A DNA stretch of 64,000 bases. It comes from Nisaea nitritireducens. Its GTDB lineage: Bacteria; Pseudomonadota; Alphaproteobacteria; Thalassobaculales; Thalassobaculaceae. Within the stretch, counting starts at the first letter, position 1, and each line of letters starts with the position of its first letter. Under the pieces are notes generated by a model. It saw only the letters and a program-made list of their open reading frames with translations. It did no database searches and was not told the origin of the DNA. A program made the position numbers and the translations under genes. Shown here one piece after another: positions 25,492 through 33,440 of this stretch. The DNA lies in assembly GCF_014904795.1 (NCBI RefSeq), contig NZ_JACZFS010000009.1, positions 248,001-312,000 of the forward strand, written 5' to 3'.

Positions 25492-27168
25492 TCATTCTCC
25501 CGCCGCGACCGCAGCCTGGGGTGCGCGCACAGGCGCTCCCACGAACGGGGCTTCATCACGAAGATCGCCCCGCATGGTGCGGTAAAGATTGTAAGCCATG
25601 ACCAGCGAACCAGCGACGAACACTGCGCCGCCGAGGGCCCGGATGACATAGAAGGGATGCATGGCTTCAACGGTCTCGACGAAGGAATATTCGAGGAAGC
25701 CGAGGCTGTCATACGCCCGCCACATCAGGCCCTGAAGGATACCGGACACCCACATCGAGGTGATGTAGAGGACGATGCCGATGGTCGAGATCCAGAAGTG
25801 CCAGCCAACCAGACGCAGCGAGTAGAGCCGCTCCCGGTTCCACATGATCGGAACCACGCAATAGAGCGCGCCGAAGCTGACCATGCCGACCCAGCCGAGC
25901 GCACCGGAATGCACGTGCCCGATGGTCCAGTCTGTGTAGTGACTGAGGCCGTTCACTGCCTTGATGGACATGACCGGTCCTTCGAAGGTGGACATGCCAT
26001 AGAAGGCGACAGAGGTGACCAGCATACGGAGAACAGGATCGGTGCGGAGCTTGTCCCAAGCGCCCGAGAGCGTCATCAGGCCGTTGATCATACCGCCCCA
26101 GGACGGCATCCAGAGCATGATCGAGAAGGTCATGCCGAGAGTCTGTGCCCAATCCGGCAGCGCCGTGTAGTGCAGGTGGTGCGGGCCGGCCCAGATGTAG
26201 AGGAAGATCAGCGCCCAGAAGTGGATGATGGAGAGCCGGTAGGAATAGACCGGACGCTCCGCCCGCTTCGGGATGTAATAATACATGATGGCGAGGAAGC
26301 CGGCGGTCAGGAAGAAGCCGACCGCGTTATGCCCGTACCACCACTGGGTCAGCGCATCCTGTACCCCGGAGAAAGCCGAATAGCTCTTCGCACCGGCAAG
26401 GGAAACCGGCAGGGAGAGGTTGTTCACGATATGCAGCATCGCGATGGTGATGATGAACGCGAGGTAGAACCAGTTCGCGACATAGATATGCGGCTCGCGG
26501 CGCTTCCAGAGGGTGCCGAGGAAGACCAGCAGATAGGCCACCCAGACGATGGTCAGCCAGAGATCCACATACCATTCCGGCTCCGCATATTCCTTACTCT
26601 GGGTGATGCCCAGGAGGTAGCCGGTCGCGGCCAGCACGATGAACAGCTGATAGCCCCAGAACACGAACCACGGTGCGAGGCCGCCCGCGAGGCGTGCCTT
26701 ACAGGTCCGTTGTACGACGTGGAAGGAAGTCATGATCAGCACGTTGCCGCCGAAAGCGAAAATCACGGCTGAGGTATGCAACGGACGCAGGCGCCCGAAA
26801 TTTGTCCATGGAAGGTCGAAGTTCAGGACCGGGAAGGCGAGTTGCAAGGCGATGACCAGGCCGACGGTGAAGCCGACCACACCCCAGAAGGTGGAGGCGA
26901 TGGCCCCGGCACGGATCACGCCATCCATATAGCCTACATCGTCACCGGCTACGGGAACTGCAGGGTTTGCGGCCATGTCGTAGTGGCGTTTCACCAGCAC
27001 GAAACAGCCAAGGGTGAAAAAGGCAAAGAACAGAAAGGCATGGAAACCCAATTCGGGGCTTGCTGCCTTCGCCATCCAAAGCAGGCTCACGATAGAGCCA
27101 AGCGCGAAGAGTACGCCCATGACCCATGCGCCGCCGCTGTCGCGGTTTGCGGTTAGTGTGCTGTTCAT
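25492..27168 (-). CDS. ccoN: cbb3-type cytochrome c oxidase subunit I, CcoN
   Basis: This is the catalytic haem-copper subunit, 558 residues with at least twelve membrane helices; it reduces oxygen with high affinity and pumps protons. Visible landmarks are [16 protein letters not shown] with YYYIPK (CuB histidine and the cross-linked Tyr region), [14 protein letters not shown] (CuB His pair) and [17 protein letters not shown] (haem-ligand histidines). The start at 27168 has GAGGGAA close upstream; an upstream in-frame start at 27192 has none. It heads ccoNOQP. The FNR-type box at 27262-27275 predicts induction at low oxygen. Confidence 0.97.
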   Translation of the reverse strand: MNSTLTANRDSGGAWVMGVLFALGSIVSLLWMAKAASPELGFHAFLFFAFFTLGCFVLVKRHYDMAANPAVPVAGDDVGYMDGVIRAGAIASTFWGVVGFTVGLVIALQLAFPVLNFDLPWTNFGRLRPLHTSAVIFAFGGNVLIMTSFHVVQRTCKARLAGGLAPWFVFWGYQLFIVLAATGYLLGITQSKEYAEPEWYVDLWLTIVWVAYLLVFLGTLWKRREPHIYVANWFYLAFIITIAMLHIVNNLSLPVSLAGAKSYSAFSGVQDALTQWWYGHNAVGFFLTAGFLAIMYYYIPKRAERPVYSYRLSIIHFWALIFLYIWAGPHHLHYTALPDWAQTLGMTFSIMLWMPSWGGMINGLMTLSGAWDKLRTDPVLRMLVTSVAFYGMSTFEGPVMSIKAVNGLSHYTDWTIGHVHSGALGWVGMVSFGALYCVVPIMWNRERLYSLRLVGWHFWISTIGIVLYITSMWVSGILQGLMWRAYDSLGFLEYSFVETVEAMHPFYVIRALGGAVFVAGSLVMAYNLYRTMRGDLRDEAPFVGAPVRAPQAAVAAGE

Positions 27169-27261
27169 GACTTCCCTCGCGATACTGAACACACCGAATT
27201 GACCACCCCGGACCCGGAGTAGCCGCTAATGGCACGCTAGAAGCATTCGACCGTGGCTACA

Positions 27262-27275
27262 TTGATCCAAGTCAA
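27262..27275 (-). promoter_or_regulatory. FNR/FixK-type binding site upstream of ccoN
   Basis: The sequence is TTGAT-CCAA-GTCAA, nine of ten consensus positions, centred about 100 bases before the ccoN start codon. A class II start would fall near 27227, with a weak -10 (TAGCGT on the minus strand) at 27234-27239. Control of ccoNOQP by FnrL or FixK through such a site is established in Rhodobacter and rhizobia. Confidence 0.82.
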
Positions 27276-27350
27276 ATTCCAGCGTCATCCTGGCCCTGAG
27301 GCCGAAACTCTCTCAACAGATGCGATGCGGCCATGTGGCCGGACCGCGCA

Positions 27351-27372
27351 GCGGCAAAGCGCCGCATTTTTT
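27351..27372 (+). terminator. Terminator-like hairpin on the plus strand in the hemN-ccoN gap
   Basis: GCGGC (27351-27355) pairs with GCCGC (27361-27365) around the loop AAAGC and is followed by A then six T. The orientation is plus, but all adjacent genes are on the minus strand. It would therefore stop antisense or an unannotated short plus-strand RNA. On the minus strand the same stem lacks a T-tract. Confidence 0.4.
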
Positions 27373-27394
27373 AGTCCGGGATACCCTCCAGAGA

Positions 27395-28768
27395 TCACAC
27401 AGCCCCGGAATGCCGGGCTTTCCCAGTTTGCAGATACGCATCGAAAAACGCCGCCACGACACGAACATAAGGACGGCCGGGCGAATTTATTTCGAGTATT
27501 TTCCCGTTCCAGTTTATCAGCCCATCCGTTTGCATTTCCTTAAGAGGAGTCGCGTCATCGAATAACGCGCTAACGTCAATGCCGGCATCGGCGCAAAGCG
27601 AGGCGACGTCGACCGCATCGCCGCACATCAGACCTTCGATGATCTGTCGGCGCAGCCGATCGTCCGCACTGACCGCAATACCGCGCGTAACTGCGAGGCC
27701 GGTCTCCCGAACACTTTCCTCATAAAGCCGCGTGTCGGCGATGTTCTGGACATAGCCACCGGGCAACGCGCCGATGGATGATGCACCAAACCCGATCAGC
27801 GCGGATGCAGCGTCGGTCGTGTAACCCTGGAAATTGCGTTTCAGAGTCCCGGCTTCGGCCGCTTCGGCCATGCTGTCTCCCGGGCGTGCGAAATGGTCGA
27901 TACCAATCTGCACATAGCCGGCGGAGAGAAGAATTTCCGCCATCGCCTCGGCCTGATCCCGTCGGACTTCCGGGCTCGGGAGAGCCTCGGTAGGTATCAG
28001 GTTCTGGTGTTTGCGCATCCAAGGCACATGTGCGTACCCGAAGACGGCAACCCGGCTGGGCTCCAGGGTCAGAGCCAGTTTGACGCTGCGGACCGCATCG
28101 GAGACGCCTTGATGCGGCAGGCCGTACATCAGATCGAAGTTCAGGGCATTGATGCCCGCGGCACGGAGCGCGCCAACGCGATCCGCGACCAACTCAAACG
28201 GTTGCTCGCGATTAATCGCGGCCTGCACAGCGGGGGTGAAATCCTGCAAGCCGAGGCTGGCCCGGGTGATCCCGGCAAGCGCATAGGCTTCGACGAGGCT
28301 GTCATCAAGACTACGCGGATCGATCTCGATGGCGATTTCTGCATCTTCCGCAACGGGGAAACGGTTGCGTAGAACCGCCATCAGACTGCTGAAATCATGC
28401 GCATTCAGCCGATTTGGTGAGCCGCCGCCCCAATGGATATGACGGACCGTACCTGGCTGACGGATGTGATCCGCGACGGTCTCGATTTCCCGTTCCAGGA
28501 CACGGGCATATTCAGAAACGGGCCCATATTTCCGGGCCACCTGCATGGCGCAGCCGCAATACCAGCACAGTTGTTTGCAGAAAGGGACATGCAGATACAG
28601 GGACAAGGAATCTCTGGCGCCCAATGCACCGAGCCACTGCTTGTAGACCTCTGCATTAATGTCTTCGTGAAAGTGCGGCGCGGTCGGGTAGCTCGTGTAG
28701 CGCGGCACATTGCGCGTTCCGTATTTCTGCAGGAGCGCGTGCTCTGCCGCACCCGCCATGCGCATCAT
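27395..28768 (-). CDS. hemN: Oxygen-independent coproporphyrinogen III oxidase HemN
   Basis: This radical-SAM enzyme of about 457 residues converts coproporphyrinogen III to protoporphyrinogen IX without oxygen, giving haem for the cbb3 oxidase. The [4Fe-4S] motif is C64-x3-C68-x2-C71 in VPFCKQLCWYCGC. The early YTSYPTAPHF, GGGSPN and the DLMYGLPHQG segments are HemN family marks. The start at 28768 keeps the gene clear of the hemerythrin stop codon; further ATGs two to three codons downstream cannot be excluded. It lies 46 bases downstream of the hemerythrin gene and probably shares its FNR-controlled promoter. Confidence 0.93.
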   Translation of the reverse strand: MMRMAGAAEHALLQKYGTRNVPRYTSYPTAPHFHEDINAEVYKQWLGALGARDSLSLYLHVPFCKQLCWYCGCAMQVARKYGPVSEYARVLEREIETVADHIRQPGTVRHIHWGGGSPNRLNAHDFSSLMAVLRNRFPVAEDAEIAIEIDPRSLDDSLVEAYALAGITRASLGLQDFTPAVQAAINREQPFELVADRVGALRAAGINALNFDLMYGLPHQGVSDAVRSVKLALTLEPSRVAVFGYAHVPWMRKHQNLIPTEALPSPEVRRDQAEAMAEILLSAGYVQIGIDHFARPGDSMAEAAEAGTLKRNFQGYTTDAASALIGFGASSIGALPGGYVQNIADTRLYEESVRETGLAVTRGIAVSADDRLRRQIIEGLMCGDAVDVASLCADAGIDVSALFDDATPLKEMQTDGLINWNGKILEINSPGRPYVRVVAAFFDAYLQTGKARHSGAV

Positions 28769-28814
28769 TTTCGTTGTTGGAGTCACCTGGATTGTCCGAT
28801 CGGGCCGATTGTTT

Positions 28815-29414
28815 TTAAAGGCGCAGCTTGTGATCGCCGGGAACATGGTCGTTGGCCGGCTCCTGGGTGCTCTGCCAGTCCATGATTTCCTGCCGCAAGG
28901 CCTCGAACTGGCCTTCCTTCTGGCTGCCGAAGATTGGGTCCGCGGTGTCCGACAGCGCGTCGTCCAATGAGGTCCAGTCTTCGGAAGTCAGTACCCGTAA
29001 GGCCGTTGGAAAGAAGATGCTTTCCTCCATCCGTATGTGTCGCCGCTGCGACTCGATGAATTCGAGTGCCGCATTTGCGAACTGGCTGCGCGTAATGATG
29101 CCAGCGCCGAGGACGTTAGACAGGGCAGCCGCGAAAGCTTTTATGAAAGCCTCGCAGGCCTCGTGCTCTTCTTCGAGAGGTCCGATTTCTTCCGCGGCAG
29201 AGGCATCCCGTGCGACGATTTTCTCGTAAATTTTGTCTTCGCGAGCGTGATGGAATTCGGCTGGGTAAGTGAGGAAGTAGTCAACGATTGCCGACACGAT
29301 CTCGTAGTCGGGCTCACCCGTGAGGTGCGCGTCCTTGATCTGATTCTCGAGAATCGACAGGAGAATGTCATGATGCCGATGATCTTTTTGTAGTATTTTC
29401 AGTATCTTAGGCAC
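28815..29414 (-). CDS. Hemerythrin (HHE) domain protein
   Basis: This is a cytoplasmic non-haem diiron protein of 199 residues. Diiron ligands of the HHE fold are visible: KDHRHHDILL at the N-terminus, EFHHAREDKIYE, LEEEHEACEAF and RRHIRMEESIFFP. Bacterial members bind oxygen or nitric oxide, or protect iron-sulfur proteins. The GTG at 29414 is preceded by GGGAGG with five-base spacing; an ATG at 29429 lies upstream of that site and is unlikely. An FNR-type box lies about 63-76 bases upstream of the GTG. With hemN downstream, a role in low-oxygen or nitrosative conditions is likely. Confidence 0.85.
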   Translation of the reverse strand: MPKILKILQKDHRHHDILLSILENQIKDAHLTGEPDYEIVSAIVDYFLTYPAEFHHAREDKIYEKIVARDASAAEEIGPLEEEHEACEAFIKAFAAALSNVLGAGIITRSQFANAALEFIESQRRHIRMEESIFFPTALRVLTSEDWTSLDDALSDTADPIFGSQKEGQFEALRQEIMDWQSTQEPANDHVPGDHKLRL

Positions 29415-29476
29415 GGCGACCTCCCTCATTTAGGTCTTTGCTGCCAATAGCCTATGAAATGTGAAACCGGTCGGCG

Positions 29477-29490
29477 TTGACCTATGTCAA
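29477..29490 (-). promoter_or_regulatory. FNR/FixK-type binding site upstream of the hemerythrin-hemN pair
   Basis: The sequence is TTGAC-CTAT-GTCAA (TTGA-N6-TCAA), a symmetric match to the relaxed FNR/FixK consensus. A class II start would be near 29442, with a weak -10 (TAGGCT, minus strand) at 29449-29454. It overlaps the last codons of the upstream kinase-like gene (stop at 29487), so the promoter is squeezed into a 72-base gap. Confidence 0.72.
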
Positions 29491-31076
29491 AACAGGCCGA
29501 GCCGGGATTTTACAAGGGCAAGCGTTGCCGCGGCGGTTCCCCCGGCATTGGTTGTTTCCCAGTTACCGAGCGACCCGTGCCCATGCCGGGCCTGCGCCAG
29601 CATGACCGTTTCGGTGGCATCCGATGCGTCATTGGACCTCCCGGCAATCCTCCGCGCCATGACTTCCTCCGGGACGTCGAGCCAGAAGCCTTTGAACGGA
29701 GCGGAAAGAGATTGGGCCAAAGCCGAGATGGCCTGCCGGTCTTCCGGGCGGTCGTTCACCGCGTCCATGATCACTGTATAGCCGGCCTGCAATGCTTCAG
29801 CGGCCCGGCTCAGCATCGTGCTGTAGACCTTGGCGCTGGAGTCGGAGCTGTAGGCCGCGGCCGGAAGGCGTTCGGTCGGGGCGCATCCGTGCAGCCGCTT
29901 CCGGATGACGTCGCTGCGCAGGTGGACGGCGCCCGGGGGCGGAGAGAGGGATTGGGCGAGAGCCTGCGCCAGGGTGGATTTGCCGGAACCCGAAAATCCG
30001 CCGACTCCGATCAGGACAGGCGTAGCCGGTTCGATCTGACGCTGTGCGGCCTGAAAGGACACGCGCGACTGCTCCAGCATTGCCTTTCTTATCGAGGGAT
30101 CCTCTTGCGCCTCGGCGCCACTCACCATGATTTTCGCGCGCACGGCGGAACGCGTGGACAGGAACAAGGGGAGGCACGGTAGCCCGTCGTACCCGCCGTC
30201 GATAAAGTATCGGTTGAAGGCAAGATTGGCCAAGCAGGGGAGGCCCCGGATGTCCAGATCACTCAGGAAGTAGGCAAGATCGTAGAGCGTGTCGATACAG
30301 GCGAATCGTGGATTGAATTCAAGGCCGTCGAACAGGGTCGGCTCGCCATCAATCAGGCAGATGTTCCGGAGATGCAAATCGCCATGACAATGTTTGGCAT
30401 GTCCGGCCTCGACCCGGGCGTCCAGCAGCGGGGTTAGCTGCGCGAGCGCTTCGCGTGCATGGGCTGTATAGGCTGCCGTTTCATCCGGAGGGAAATGCTC
30501 GGGCTGGGCTGCAAATTCCTCGAGGTTTTCCTCGATCACCCAGCGCATTCCTTCGGCGCCTGCTCCCGATGCATCGTCGGCTGGAAGTGATTCTGCGGCA
30601 TTATGAAAGGCGCGAATGCGATCTGCCGTTTGCTCGATCAATTCCGGAGTGAGTGTGCCATCTTCCGCCATCCTGTCCAGCAGCGCGTCCTGCTCGAAGC
30701 GCCGCATTTCCAGAACATATTCAATGGTCTCGCCGGGACCGTCGAATGCGATAGCGCCGTCTTTCTCCCGGGTCAGGCGGCGAATGCCGAGATAGAGGTC
30801 GGGTGCGGCGCGACTATTCAGCGTGAGCTCGGCTTCCGTGAAGGTCTTCCGGCGTTCGAGCGTGCCGAAATCCATGTAAGGGAAAGAGACTGCGCGCTTC
30901 ATCTTGTAAGCCCGATCCCCGGCAAGGAAAACGTGCGAGCCATGGGTCGCTATATGGACGGGCTCTTCATCTGGGGGCGGATCATAGTTTTTCGCGAGGG
31001 CCAGAAATTCCAAAGCCGCACTTTGGTTCTCGGTTTCTTCCATGGTTCGATGGCTCATGATGATCCGGTCCCGCAT
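29487..31076 (-). CDS. Phosphotransferase-like/P-loop kinase fusion protein
   Basis: This cytoplasmic protein has two parts. Residues 1-340 resemble aminoglycoside/choline phosphotransferases: HGDLHLRNICLIDG holds the catalytic loop, and TLFDGLEFNP holds the metal-binding Asp. Residues 345-529 are a P-loop kinase-like domain with Walker A GFSGSGKSTLAQAL. This is the known bifunctional APH/AAA-family architecture; its substrate is not known. Starts at 31076, 31058 and 31043 are all possible, none with a strong ribosome-binding site. It precedes the hemerythrin-hemN pair on the same strand, in the low-oxygen gene block. Resistance to aminoglycosides should not be assumed. Confidence 0.78.
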   Translation of the reverse strand: MRDRIIMSHRTMEETENQSAALEFLALAKNYDPPPDEEPVHIATHGSHVFLAGDRAYKMKRAVSFPYMDFGTLERRKTFTEAELTLNSRAAPDLYLGIRRLTREKDGAIAFDGPGETIEYVLEMRRFEQDALLDRMAEDGTLTPELIEQTADRIRAFHNAAESLPADDASGAGAEGMRWVIEENLEEFAAQPEHFPPDETAAYTAHAREALAQLTPLLDARVEAGHAKHCHGDLHLRNICLIDGEPTLFDGLEFNPRFACIDTLYDLAYFLSDLDIRGLPCLANLAFNRYFIDGGYDGLPCLPLFLSTRSAVRAKIMVSGAEAQEDPSIRKAMLEQSRVSFQAAQRQIEPATPVLIGVGGFSGSGKSTLAQALAQSLSPPPGAVHLRSDVIRKRLHGCAPTERLPAAAYSSDSSAKVYSTMLSRAAEALQAGYTVIMDAVNDRPEDRQAISALAQSLSAPFKGFWLDVPEEVMARRIAGRSNDASDATETVMLAQARHGHGSLGNWETTNAGGTAAATLALVKSRLGLF

Positions 31077-31121
31077 TCCGGTTGATCACTGATCATGGCG
31101 AAGTGCCTTGCACGCGACCAT

Positions 31122-31151
31122 GACATGACTCAATCCGGGACATGACTCAAT
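31122..31151. repeat. 13-bp direct repeat upstream of the MmgE/PrpD gene
   Basis: GACATGACTCAAT occurs at 31122-31134 and again at 31139-31151, a period of 17 bases with four bases between. It lies in the divergent gap between the kinase-like fusion gene and the MmgE/PrpD gene, 44 bases from the latter's start. It could be a tandem operator or a small duplication. Confidence 0.55.
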
Positions 31152-31194
31152 TGGGGGCAAGCCTCGACCGGACCGGCCGACGAGGGAGGAAATT

Positions 31195-32574
31195 GTGGGC
31201 AGAGCTGAAATCAACAGTGCGAATCAGGACGGACCGGCTGCGGCGACACGCGCGCTGGCTGACTGGATTGTTTCAATCGGGTCCGATGATATCGGTGCCG
31301 TGCCGCGCACCTGGGCGACCGATGCCGTGCTTGACTGGTTTGGCGTGACCATCGCCGGAAGCCGGGAGCCGCTAAGTCATATTCTTGCCGAAACCATGGG
31401 GGAAGAGGGCACTGGGCCGGCGCGTCTGATCGGTCGTGCCAACGCACTTAGCCCGCTTAATGCGGCACTGGTGAATGGTGCTGCGTCGCATGCACTCGAT
31501 TACGACGATGTGAACTCCCGGATGCTGGGGCATCCGACCGTTCCGCTGGTTCCGGCATTGCTGGCGATTTCCGACATGCAGCCGGTATCCGGGCGTGCCT
31601 TCCTTGAGGCCTTCATCGTTGGCTATGAAGCAGAAGTTCTGACGGCTGAAATGGTCGGTGAGGGGCATTACGACCTTGGCTGGCATATGACGGCCACGGT
31701 CGGCACGGTTGGCGCTGCCGCGGCCTCGGCCCGCTTGCTTGGGCTCGATGCCGAACAGACGGCGCATGCGCTCGGCCTTGCCATCGCGCAGGCCGCAGGC
31801 CTCAAGTCGATGTTCGGCACCATGTCCAAGCCTTTCCAGGTTGGCAAAGCGGCGATGAATGGATTGCTGGCGGCCCGGCTGGCGAAAAAGGGCATGACGT
31901 CGCGCACCGATGCCATTGAATGCGCACAAGGCCTTGCCGATACCCAGTCCAATGGGTTTTTCCCGGTCGAAATGACGTCTGGCGGCAACCGGTCTTTCGC
32001 GGTGGAAGAGAATCTCTTCAAGTATCATGCGGCCTGCTACCTGACCCACTCGCCGATCGAGGCGGCCCGTCGGCTTCGTGAGCTTCATTCCATTGAGCCC
32101 GGAGCAGTGGACCGCGCGACCATCGAGGTGAACAAGGGTGCGTTGACCGTCTGCAATATCGATCGCCCGGAAACCGGCCTTGAGATCAAGTTCAGCCTGA
32201 AGCATACGGTCGGCATGGCTTTGAGCGGTGTGGATACGGGCGATCTCGACGCCTACACGGACGCGACGGCTCAGGATGACGCGCTACGCGCCCTGGGTCG
32301 GCGTTCCATGGTCGTTGGTATCGAGAGCGATATCTGGAGCTTCGGCCGGGTTAAGCTCGATCTGAAAGACGGCTCTTCGGTGGAAGAAACGCAGAATGTG
32401 GGCGTTCCTGCATCCGATCAGCCGGAGCAGCGTCGCCGCCTGTTGGCCAAGTTCGGGACCATGAGTGAACCGTTCCTAGGCGCCAGTCGGACAGATGAAC
32501 TCGCGGAGCGCATCCTGTCGTTAAACGAAGCAACGGATGCCAGCGTCCTTTCGGAACTGGCGCAGACATCCTGA
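31195..32574 (+). CDS. MmgE/PrpD family protein
   Basis: This is a cytoplasmic protein of 459 residues of the MmgE/PrpD family, which includes 2-methylcitrate dehydratase and cis-aconitate decarboxylase. Typical blocks are HALDYDDVNSRMLGHPT, GYEAEVLTAEMVGEGHYDLGWHMTATVGTVGAA and FGTMSKPFQVGKAAMNGLLAARLAKKG. The start is a GTG with AGGGAGGA just upstream. No prpB or prpC gene is nearby, so a methylcitrate-cycle role is not supported and a hydratase or decarboxylase of another acid is possible. It is convergent with the Crp/Fnr regulator gene. Confidence 0.85.
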   Translation: MGRAEINSANQDGPAAATRALADWIVSIGSDDIGAVPRTWATDAVLDWFGVTIAGSREPLSHILAETMGEEGTGPARLIGRANALSPLNAALVNGAASHALDYDDVNSRMLGHPTVPLVPALLAISDMQPVSGRAFLEAFIVGYEAEVLTAEMVGEGHYDLGWHMTATVGTVGAAAASARLLGLDAEQTAHALGLAIAQAAGLKSMFGTMSKPFQVGKAAMNGLLAARLAKKGMTSRTDAIECAQGLADTQSNGFFPVEMTSGGNRSFAVEENLFKYHAACYLTHSPIEAARRLRELHSIEPGAVDRATIEVNKGALTVCNIDRPETGLEIKFSLKHTVGMALSGVDTGDLDAYTDATAQDDALRALGRRSMVVGIESDIWSFGRVKLDLKDGSSVEETQNVGVPASDQPEQRRRLLAKFGTMSEPFLGASRTDELAERILSLNEATDASVLSELAQTS

Positions 32575-32595
32575 CAATCCTCAGACGATTGAGGC

Positions 32596-33333
32596 TCAGG
32601 TCGTTCCTAAAGCGACGCTCGAAAGAGCTTTCAGGTCGGGAATGATAACCAGAGACGGGCGAGGAAGCCGGATGATTTCGGCTTTCTTGAAGCTGGACAT
32701 GATCCGGCTGATGGTTTCCGGCTGCATGCCCAGATGGTCGGCGATGCGCTCGCGCCGCATGCTGAGCTTCAGCTCCACCCCGCGCTTGGTTACCCGGCCG
32801 GTGCGTTCGGCAAGGTCCAGCAGGAAACCGGCGAGGCGTTCGGCCGCGGACGACCGCGCCAGCAGGAACATCCGCGCCTGGGTGCGGCTGACTTCGTCTC
32901 GGGCGGCACTGTAAAGAGCTTTGACCAATCCCGCCGCACCGGGTGCGCTTTGCGTGATCGGATCGACGGAGATGATGCAAAGTTCAGTCGGCTGTACGGC
33001 TTCGTAGAATTCGCGAATATCGCCGGACTCCTGTTGCGGCAGGGGCCAGGACAGATCGCCATTGGTCTTGAAGGCCGCGATATGACGGCGCCCGTCATCG
33101 GAAATATGTTCCTGCATGAGCATGCCGTTAACGATGCGGAAGATGGTATCCGGCGCAAAACCCGCAACATCCAGCTTCTCTCCGGCTCGTGCAGAAATGC
33201 GGGTAACCGCATTAGGGCATGTGGAGAGCCCGGCTTTGCCGACCGCTTGACGGATAGGGCACCTCAACTCCTCGCACCCACAGCAGGGCCCGGTTCCGGT
33301 TCGTTCCATCAATGCTGGAGAAGCCACATCCAT
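32596..33333 (-). CDS. Crp/Fnr-family regulator, FnrL-like oxygen sensor
   Basis: This transcription regulator of 245 residues has a cNMP-type beta-roll and a C-terminal HTH. The recognition helix QPETISRIMSS carries the Glu-x-x-Ser-Arg set that reads TTGAT half-sites. The N-terminus has Cys17, Cys18, Cys20 and Cys25 (CCGCEELRCPIR). Cys119 in TELCIISVD falls where E. coli FNR has Cys122, so an oxygen-labile [4Fe-4S] cluster is likely, though the spacing differs from FNR (C-x2-C-x5-C). The start at 33333 has AGGAAAG upstream; 33357 is an alternative. An FNR-type box upstream suggests autoregulation. It is the probable controller of the cco, hemN and DUF2189 promoters. Confidence 0.85.
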   Translation of the reverse strand: MDVASPALMERTGTGPCCGCEELRCPIRQAVGKAGLSTCPNAVTRISARAGEKLDVAGFAPDTIFRIVNGMLMQEHISDDGRRHIAAFKTNGDLSWPLPQQESGDIREFYEAVQPTELCIISVDPITQSAPGAAGLVKALYSAARDEVSRTQARMFLLARSSAAERLAGFLLDLAERTGRVTKRGVELKLSMRRERIADHLGMQPETISRIMSSFKKAEIIRLPRPSLVIIPDLKALSSVALGTT

Positions 33334-33410
33334 AGCCGGTTCGCTTTCCTGTTTCATATGCCGGTGGCATGAAAACAGATGAAGCATGCATAGCGGCCCG
33401 CCGGCCGGCA

Positions 33411-33424
33411 TTGATCCAGATCAA
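33411..33424 (-). promoter_or_regulatory. FNR/FixK-type binding site upstream of the Crp/Fnr regulator
   Basis: TTGAT-CCAG-ATCAA is a perfect match to the consensus core. A class II start would lie near 33376, leaving a short leader to the ATG at 33357 or 33333. This excludes the further upstream in-frame starts. It implies self-activation or self-repression. Confidence 0.8.
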
Positions 33425-33440
33425 TTGAATGCGGGAGGGA

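Noticed and set aside
25657-26772. Long plus-strand open frame over ccoN
   Set aside because: It is the antisense shadow of a membrane-protein gene, with biased composition and no start signal.
31082-31095. TTGATCACTGATCA, resembling an FNR box upstream of the kinase-like fusion gene
   Set aside because: The second half-site is shifted by one base relative to TTGAT-N4-ATCAA, so it does not meet the consensus spacing.
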